Under the pieces are notes generated by a model that worked only from the letters and a program-made list of their open reading frames with translations, was not told where the DNA came from and did not search any database. From assembly GCF_002099425.1 (NCBI RefSeq), contig NW_018344037.1:6398501-6462500 (forward strand): a stretch of DNA of 64,000 nucleotides, given 5' to 3'. Positions within the stretch are counted from its first letter, which is position 1; each line of letters opens with the position of its first letter. This document shows, piece after piece, positions 56,690-64,000 of the stretch. This stretch comes from Phascolarctos cinereus (taxonomy: Eukaryota > Chordata > Mammalia > Diprotodontia > Phascolarctidae). The translations under genes were made by a program, and so were the position numbers.

Positions 56690-57000
56690 ATGTGTTGCAT
56701 CCTCCTATTAGAATGTGAGCTCCTTGGACAGCTATGTGGTGCAGTGGATAGAGCACCAGCCCTGGATTCAGGAGGATCTGAGTCTGAGCTCAGACACATA
56801 ACACTTACTAGCTATGTGACCCCAGGCAAGTCACTTAACCCCATTGCCTAGCCAAAAAAAAAAAAGAATGTGAGCTCCTTGAAAGCAAAAGTGTCATATT
56901 TTTCTTTTTTTCATCCTCAGTGCTTATCAGAATATTTGGTATACAGTAAAGGCTTAATAAGTCTTTTTGCTCATTCATTTATTCATTCCTATCTACACTA
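56690..57000 (+). repeat. L2-type LINE 3' end, split by a SINE
   Basis: L2 tail text 'gaatgtgagctccttg' at 56711 is interrupted, then resumes at 56865 with 'gaaagcaaaagtgtcatatt' and ends 'taaaggcttaataagtcttt'. Confidence 0.82.
56726..56864 (+). repeat. WSINE1-type SINE with 15-bp target duplication
   Basis: Full short-class copy from 'ggacagctatgtggtgcagt' to 'ccattgcctagcc' plus an A tail. The duplication gaatgtgagctcctt is perfect at 56711-56725 and 56865-56879. Confidence 0.96.
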
Positions 57001-58044
57001 GTTTCAATCTCAGAATATTAATTCAGGTAGTGATGTGTCCAAGTGACTTATTTTATATTATGTTGGCAAAGAAACCTTGACCATGAGATGAAACTAAAAA
57101 ATACTTTTCTATAAACCTTCAAAAGTTGAAACAAATTGTCCAGAGCTAGTCAGGTAAAATTGATTGCCACTTTATGAGATTTGTAGTGTGTGCTTCTTCT
57201 AAATGTCAAAGTAATTTATGTCTGAAATGCATACAGATGGGCCCAGGCTCATGTATGAAACAGTGGCAATAAGAAAGGGGAAAAACAACCACACAACAAT
57301 TGTTCTGCTTTACATTTGCAGTAATATGTAACTGACATGCTCAGAATCAAATACCTGGAGTAATTCTAAGCAATGCACAAAGGTTAGCAAAGCACAGGTT
57401 TCAGAAAGCATGTGTCCTTTTGTTACAGATGAGTTATAGACAAAAACAATCTATTAGACAATTGTAATTTAGTTCAAATATGCTGTTAGGGTACAGATCT
57501 ATAATCATTAGCCTGTCTTGAGAGAAGTGCATCTAAAAAGAAAATTCCAGTTGCTTGTTACATTATCTTAGCCACCTTCTGTCTCTTTAGATTGATCCAC
57601 CCATACCTTCAAGATCCAGACTGTCATCAGATCTTGAACAAAGGAGGAGCTTAATAAATGCATGTTGAATTAAAGGCTGAAGTAAAATCTGAATTGAAAA
57701 TCTCTTTTCTTTGACAGTCTCTCCATTAGAATTTTTATTGCTTTGACTCTTAAGGCAATCCACTGCTGTACATGAACACACATATGTACTTGCATATATA
57801 CATAAACCTTTTTGTTTTATTATATTCTATAATGTATATGCATATAGAAATACTGAACTAATAAATTTAACTATTAGACTATATTTTTCAGAACCACAGA
57901 ACATCTAGCAGCCTAATTTGTATTATATAAAGTATTATTACTGTGAAGAAAAGGAGAAAAAACGCATTTAAAAGTTTTTGATATACTAATGGGAAAGCTG
58001 CTATTTCATAGCCCAAACAAAGGGATTTCAGATTAAAAGGGATA
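57001..58044. other. unannotated DNA
   Basis: No gene. A short L2/MIR tail scrap lies at about 57640-57675 ('gcttaataaatgcatgttga'). Confidence 0.45.
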
Positions 58045-58217
58045 AGTGTATACATATATATATATATATATATACATATATATATGTATATACACATATA
58101 CATATACATATATATATACATATATATATATACACACACACATATATATACACATATACATATATATTCCATGTATATATATACATACACATATATATAC
58201 ATATATATATATATATT
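58045..58217. repeat. TA/CATA microsatellite
   Basis: About 170 bp of TATA, CATA and CACA units. Tyrosine/isoleucine repeat frames on both strands are artefacts. Confidence 0.96.
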
Positions 58218-58789
58218 CCGTAAAACAAAATAGAAAAACATTGTGCTTACTCATTTATATTTAAAATCTAGAAATTACCCGCTTTATGGACTTGCTTTAT
58301 ATTAAGTACAACATTTTATACAAATTACTGGAAGGAAAAGGAAGCAAGGTTTTTGAAGGTAATATTTTATAAATGTATTATTTAATTATTTTTCAGAAGA
58401 TTTATGATTACATACATATGCAGAGTTATAGTTTTTTAAAATCAATTTCTTTCATAAAATGATTAAAAACAATTTCCTTTCTAAATCTCATCAGGAATTA
58501 AATATAGGGAAAAATAAGCATTGAAAAATGTTTCTTTTCCTCAAATCTCACATTATATAAGATTTCTTAGTACTGATAACATAATGACTTCTCTGCTAGG
58601 TAGGGTAATTGATAATGGGATATTAGATGCATTCTAAAAAGTGTTATATTCAATAATATAAATAAATATAGAAACATCTATGAAGATGGTGATTTTAGAA
58701 TTCTAAAAGATAACCCGAACCTCTCAACTTCTTTATAAAGGGGAAGGGGAAGGAAGAATAGTTATCTTTGTATCATAATGTTGATCCAT
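58218..58789. other. unannotated AT-rich DNA
   Basis: Nothing recognised. Confidence 0.45.
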
Positions 58790-58925
58790 TTCAATCATTA
58801 AGTACTTGAGTGCATAATATAATAAAAACACTATGCTAGGTACAGTTTTAGGTGTTACTCCATTCTAACAATGAGAAAGAACACTAAAGGAGCTTATAAT
58901 CTAATTGATAAAATGAGGAAAAGGT
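58790..58925 (-). repeat. L2-type LINE 3' end, antisense
   Basis: Contains 'cactatgctaggtacagttt' and 'taaaggagcttataatctaa'. Confidence 0.72.
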
Positions 58926-59077
58926 AAATAAAAAAATAACTAATAACACAGTAAGCATGATTAAGAGCCACAGGAGAAGTCAGGACAATAGCTTATGATA
59001 GCAGTTAAAAGGATGACTGGCAAATGTCCTACCCCCTGCATGGGCAAACTAAGAATAGTCTATTTTCTTTCCTGAGA

Positions 59078-59615
59078 ACAATAAATGATCAAGCATTTAT
59101 AATAAACCTTCTATGGGCCAGGCAAGTACTTTATCAAGTACTGGGAATAAATACAAAAACCAAACAGTCAAGAAGCTTATATTCCGTCTGGGGAAACCTG
59201 TATGTAAATAAGTATACAAAGAATATATATCCATACACACATAATATTTGTATACACACATTCAAAATAAATGCAAGATAACTTTGGGAGAGAAGGCACA
59301 AAGAGTAAAGGGAGGGGAAAGGGATCAAGAAAGGCTTCACGTAGTAGGTAGAGATTAAACTGAGTCTTAAAAGAAAGAAGAAATTCTGAGAGACCAAGGA
59401 AAGTATGCATTCCAGGCTTAGACAGCAGCAGGTACAAAGGTTTGGGGATGGTAATGAAATGTCAGGGATGAGAAATAGCAAGAAGAAAAGGCTGGCTGCA
59501 CTACAGGGAATAGAAAGAGGAGTAATTATAAGATTTGAAAGGTGGATTGGGACCAAATTATAAGGAATTTAAATGCTCAGATTATATCATAATTCCAGTC
59601 ACTTATTTTATAGAT
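59078..59615 (-). repeat. L2-type LINE 3' portion, antisense
   Basis: Antisense order: 'atgggccaggcaagtacttt', 'tcaagaagcttatattccgt', 'gaaaggcttcacgtagtagg', 'gcattccaggcttagacagc', 'ccaaattataaggaatttaa'. Frames on the minus strand are shadows of decayed ORF2. Confidence 0.85.
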
Positions 59616-59754
59616 GGAGGGTGCTGACCATGAGGAAATCAGGGTAAAGAAGTATCACTTAAGTACTACAAACCAACTCAAAACATATGTTTCACCAATG
59701 GTAGAATGACATCTCTTTGCATATTGACAGCAGAAATTCTATTCTTCATAGAAC

Positions 59755-59880
59755 AAGAAAATATCACAGTTAGAATGAACTTCAAAGATTACCCAGTCTA
59801 ACTATACCTGAATAAGGATGGCCTCTATGTGTGACCTTTGTTTAAAATCTTTCAATGACCCCTGATCAAGAGCCCCTGAT
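59755..59880 (-). repeat. CR1-type LINE 3' end, antisense
   Basis: Contains 'atcacagttagaatgaactt', 'agtctaactatacctgaata' and 'ggatggcctctatgtgtgac'. Confidence 0.7.
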
Positions 59881-60857
59881 TTAACTTTTTGATTGAATTA
59901 CAAGAAGAGAGATCAATAATTGTTATTTTTCAGTCTTTGGGGTTTTTTGTTTCTGCGTAGGTACAATATGGCTTATTGGTTCAATAGTAATTTGTAATTG
60001 AAAACATTCTATAGGAGTTCCGTTACAGCATTTTTAAGGTGGTTCACTATCTATTTATTTCATTGAAATGATTTGATTTGGCATCAACAGAATTCTACTT
60101 AAATCAATTAGATTCCACTTTTGAAATTCATGGCAAATGGGCATACATCTTTACATCTGACATGAACTTCATTATTTGCCCTTTCATATAGTATGAGTTG
60201 AATTTTATAGGACAGAATGTTCATGTACCACCCCTTTGAAATCCTGCCACCTAGAAATTTTGTTTTGTCCTTGTGAAAAATCACTAAGTTTAAGAAGCTG
60301 ATTTTGTTTCATGTGATCTTATACTCAATCCAGCACTTTGAGCAAGTGGTTAACAGACTGGACACTGGGTACTTGGTCTGTTACTTCTCTTTCCCCTCAT
60401 TTGACTTCCATTCCTTATTTAGGAATTAATTTATGCTGAAATTAAATTATAATTTATGAAGTTCATTGAGACATGCTGTGGTTTCATTGTTAATGAAAAT
60501 GCAATTTTCTCCAGTCACATAATTCTCTGAATAAAGTACCTTATTCCATGTACTTTTTATGATCTCCAATAGATATTTGACAACCAATTAATTTACTTAA
60601 TTAATTTAAAATAATATACATGCTGCAAAATCCATCTAGTTCAAACACCTTATGTTCTTGATTGTTATACTGAATAGTTGGAACAAGTCCTTTCTTTGGA
60701 ATTACCTAGAATCACATTGAGGAAATTTGGAAGAAATTACTGGGAACGTGAAATTCCTACTTGAAAACTTTGATAAAAATTTAATTTCATATGACACTAA
60801 TCTTTATGCCTAGCATTATGACATAGGAGAAAGCAAAGATGCTAGCAGCTAAGAGGG
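59881..60857. other. unannotated DNA
   Basis: Nothing recognised in about 975 bp. Confidence 0.45.
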
Positions 60858-61112
60858 TCAGAGGATTTGAGTTGAGTTTAGAAGGAAATTAGAAATTTTT
60901 TGAGGCAAAAGTTAGAAGGAAGTATGTTCTAAATATAAGGCACAACCTATGTAAAGAATATAAGTAGAGAGGTGGTAAACTACTAGGCGAGTAACTGAAA
61001 TAAGTCCAGTTTGGCTCTTTCCTATAGTGCATGATGACTAGAGATGCATAATGTGTTGGAAAATTAGACTGGACCTAGACTGTAAAGGACTTTAAATGCA
61101 AAGCAGAGGTGT
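60858..61112 (-). repeat. L2-type LINE internal fragment, antisense
   Basis: Loose antisense L2: 'gaagtatgttctaaatataa', 'tgtaaaggactttaaatgca'. Confidence 0.55.
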
Positions 61113-61207
61113 TGTACATTAGAGACAAAATAGATCCCTTTATTAGTACTTGCTTAATATTCCAAACAGGATACCAGCTTTTTTGACCACAAGTTCTCAA
61201 AAAAACA

Positions 61208-61377
61208 AACAAAAACATATGAGTTAGAATCAAAGGGACCAGAAGAATCATCTTTTTCAGCCTCCTAATTTTACACAAGAAAAAATTCAGATCAGTATGC
61301 AAAAGGTTAGCTGAATTATCCAAACTTATATGTAGAATCAGTAGTAGAGACATGATTAGAACCTGGGTGCTATCCAT
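61208..61377 (-). repeat. MIR/CORE-SINE, antisense
   Basis: Contains 'cagcctcctaattttacaca', 'gacatgattagaacctgggt' and 'gctatccatttttctctacc'. Confidence 0.65.
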
Positions 61378-62127
61378 TTTTCTCTACCATGTGTTTTTCT
61401 ATCCCTATGGGAAATACGATGAAATATTAGGGCAGGCAGGTACATAGCAACTAGAATGTACTCCTGGGGAAATGGCTAGAATCATTTACAAGTCTAAATG
61501 TTGAAACATGAGGCAGAGTAGACATGCTTATTGTTGCTTTGCTCCTGTGGAGGGAAAACACATTCTCTCCCTTCTTTGGAAACTTGTGAATTTTATTGAA
61601 ATTCATATAATTCTTTGGATTAGAGATGTGGTTTCTTTATAACTTAAAATGGTTCAAATATTTATCCAAATAGTATCCATTAAATGAAATGAAGTATAAC
61701 TCATGAAAAATAATGTGAAGAGGTAAAAATATGTGAAGAGGCAAACCTCTTTCAGAAGATGGGATCATTTTTTTACATTTGAAGAAATCATTGAATTATT
61801 TCCCTTGTATGACCATTCCAGTTATTTTAATGTATATTTTGTCTAGGGCTTCATAGCTCTAGCACCTTTAACAGTAAATGTCCTTTCAGAGAAAGAAAAC
61901 ATTTCTAATATTTTCTTATTGAAGACTGTTAGATGGTCATTCAAAGCAAATTGATCAGCAATCATCTAATAATTATTAATCTGATTAGATTGATAGTTTA
62001 AGTGATTTGACAGCTATTTTCTAAATACATCATTGATTATGAGGGGAAACTATCATTTTTAATAAACCAATGGTAGATATGGGATATCATATCAGAATTG
62101 TATGATTTTATTCGGTTTGTGGTGAGA
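61378..62127. other. unannotated DNA
   Basis: Nothing recognised. Confidence 0.45.
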
Positions 62128-62250
62128 TATAAATGAATAACCATTTAATAAATACTTACTATGTGCCAAACTATAGATACAAATACAAAGGTAAACATAC
62201 TCCCTGCCCTTAAAAAGTTTACCTTCTAATGCTAGAAACAGTGTTCATAG
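62128..62250 (-). repeat. L2-type LINE 3' end, antisense
   Basis: Contains 'aatacttactatgtgccaaa' and 'ctgcccttaaaaagtttacc'. It is followed by a small tandem of 'gttcatagataa' at about 62242-62285. Confidence 0.78.
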
Positions 62251-62299
62251 ATAATTTGTTCATAGGTAACAGTGTTCATAGATAACTGGTGAGGGCACT

Positions 62300-62365
62300 T
62301 TTTTTTTTTGCCTGCCAATGGGGTTAAGTGACTAGCCCAGGGTTGCACAGCTAGTAAGTTACATG
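62300..62365 (-). repeat. WSINE1-type SINE, truncated, antisense
   Basis: T-run, then 'aatggggttaagtgactagc' and 'gcacagctagtaagt'; the head is missing. Confidence 0.8.
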
Positions 62366-62721
62366 TAGGTGAATGGGGCCATAGGTGAGTTGCTTGACAT
62401 ATCTCATCCAGGGAAAATGTCAGAATTAATATGAAGATTCTTGATTTGAGAGCAGTAGGCTGGTTGTGGAGGAGTTTATGGACAATATGACAGAAGAGAA
62501 GGCAACAATGTATTCTATGGTTGGGGCTTTTCCTGAAAGAGTGAGGCCTCAGGGCAGAAGTTGTTCCAGTTCATGTCTCTGGTGTGGACATCAAAGTGGC
62601 TGGAAAGGAGGAAGCATGAGTTTAAGAGAAAGCAAAGAAATGTTCACCAAACCTATTTTCTCTGATGTAAGCCAACAGCCAGAAATGTATACTTCCACAG
62701 AAGGATTAAAGACTAATTGAA
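62366..62721. other. unannotated DNA
   Basis: An 84-codon frame at 62466-62720 includes an SSSCLWCGHQSG stretch but no recognised domain, splice sites or start context. It directly abuts an L2. Confidence 0.35.
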
Positions 62722-63030
62722 ACCATTCAATGAAAAAGCATTTATTAAGTGCTTACCATGTTCTAGGTACTGTGATAATCTCTGGCAATACAAAGAAAGG
62801 CAAAAATGTGTTTGGTCCCTGTCTTCCAGAATCTCCAATTAAAATGGGGAAGATAAACAGAGATAGGCAGATAATTGTTTACATATAAGACATATACAGT
62901 GCAAATGGAAGGCAATCTCAGAAAGATGGCACCAGCAGTGCAGGTGGGTGGAGGATGGGGAGGAAAAAACCTCTTTTAGAAGGTGGAATCTGAATTGAAA
63001 CTTGAAAGAAGGCCAGGGAAACCTATTACT
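62722..63030 (-). repeat. L2-type LINE 3' portion, antisense
   Basis: Contains 'gcatttattaagtgcttacc', 'tctggcaatacaaagaaagg', 'tagaaggtggaatctgaatt' and 'gaaacttgaaagaaggcc'. Confidence 0.85.
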
Positions 63031-63045
63031 GGAGACTCCATTCTT

Positions 63046-63246
63046 ATGTGCATGGTAAATTAGATAGAATGCTACCCATGGAGTCAGGAGAGCCAAATTT
63101 GAATCCTGCTATAGACTATTGTTAACTGGGTCACTTAGCCTCTCAAGACCTTCAGTTTCTTCCTTTCTAAAAAGGTGACAGTACTATTTGTAATCCATCA
63201 CACTACTGTTATGTGGAAAGGGTACTACATAAATGTGAGTTAGTAT
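63046..63246 (+). repeat. MIR/THER1-type SINE
   Basis: Contains 'cccatggagtcaggagagcc', 'gggtcacttagcctctcaag' and 'gggtactacataaatgtgag'. Confidence 0.8.
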
Positions 63247-64000
63247 GAACAATGAAGTTTGGGATTCCTCTACTTCTTACTGAATTATTCTGATTTCAGC
63301 ATTCATCATGGAGTGGTGCTGTCATCTATTTCAGTTTCAGGTCCAGGTGTTCTGATTCCATTTCTAGGACTCTGTCTCACACACCGTGCTTACTGAATCC
63401 TTAATAGGATTAAAAGAAGAATAAAATCACTTAGTAAAAAATCTTCCATCCTAAAATCTAAGTGGGATAATGGAGTCCCTAGTCAAAGATTTCCCTGGCC
63501 TTCCTTCTTGAACTTGTAAAGGTTGGTCCCCAGAGAACAGACATTCAGTCCATTGGTGGGCACATTACTGAAAGTCTCTCAAATCTAGTAAGATACGTCC
63601 TGATTGTTTTCTACTGACATATTCTTAGAGAACACAGGGATCAAAGCATCATAGTTTTAGAGAAGGAAAAAAAAATCAAAAGAGATCATCTTGTCCACCT
63701 GCTCACATCACAGATGAGAATCATCTCCATGTGTTGATGAAATGAAGTATAAATGTAGTTGAGGAAGAATTTTGTTGTTTGTCTTCTGTATTATTGTGGC
63801 CTCCCTCAGTCACTGTGGAGTTCATATCAGACAATGTATGGAAAATGCTTGTAGTGTTGTGTAAATATTAGGCTTCCTGAAAGTGTATGGGCTTCAGTTT
63901 ACTGATTTTAAAAGTGAGGAAAATGCTCATATATGACCTGCTGTATCTCACATCATTACTCAAAGGACATTGAAAACATTAGTGTGTAATATTTTCAGGT
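63247..64000. other. mostly unannotated DNA
   Basis: A possible antisense CR1/CORE-SINE tail lies at about 63640-63725 ('gatcatcttgtccacctgct'). No gene seen. Confidence 0.45.

Noticed and set aside
57888-58264. Tyr/Ile-rich frames on both strands
   Set aside because: They are produced by TA/CATA repeats and are mirrored on the opposite strand.
59134-59556. 140-codon minus-strand frame, longest in the window
   Set aside because: It lies entirely in an antisense L2 3' portion; hydrophobic composition comes from the reversed A/G-rich text.
1-64000. CRISPR arrays, operons, tRNA/snRNA genes or a novel defence system
   Set aside because: The DNA is clearly marsupial nuclear sequence. tRNA-like text belongs to SINEs, and no structured RNA gene or spaced repeat array is visible.

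Overview
The window reads as marsupial nuclear DNA, most likely from an Australian-type (australidelphian) marsupial. It is AT-rich and CpG-poor. It is packed with the tRNA-derived CORE-SINEs typical of marsupials: a long ~245 bp MAR1-type class and a short A-tailed WSINE1-type class. Around them lie MIR/THER1 SINEs, L2 and CR1/L3 LINEs, marsupial L1 pieces and hAT-derived MITEs. Family names here are from memory of consensus sequences, not from a search. I found no convincing protein-coding exon: every long open frame falls in a microsatellite, in a LINE remnant, or in unremarkable AT-rich DNA.

Layout. 0-5 kb: SINEs, a palindromic hAT MITE and a CR1 3' end. 5.8-7.9 kb: a layered nest of CR1, L1 and an inverted L1 piece. 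9.2-10.7 kb: a decayed antisense CR1/L3. 11-23 kb: scattered SINEs, L2 pieces and a second L1-in-L1 nest (14.3-15.35 kb). 23.8-24.2 kb: the only promoter-like stretch, with a ~130 bp GT tract, a CCAAT box, locally raised CpG and a splice donor at 24187/24188. From about 22.8 to 31.27 kb recognisable interspersed repeats almost vanish; inside this block sits a strong CTCF-type motif next to a MAF-type palindrome (26595-26646). 31-45 kb: SINEs return, with a probable solo LTR, an L2 split by a SINE with target-site duplications, L1 3' ends and compound microsatellites. 45.7-48.4 kb: the longest element, an antisense L2 with recognisable reverse-transcriptase remnants. 48.5-64 kb: more L2, CR1, MIR and SINE copies, including two SINEs with perfect 12- and 15-bp target-site duplications.

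The simplest reading is the 5' end of a long-intron gene on the + strand. It would have a noncoding first exon near 24.06-24.19 kb, upstream flank on the left, and more than 39 kb of first intron on the right. An isolated alternative promoter is equally possible. I could not name the gene. I see no CRISPR array, operon, structural RNA gene or new molecular system. The most useful leads are the promoter/exon, the repeat-poor block with its CTCF/MARE pair, and an unclassified 58-bp direct repeat (32179 and 34919).
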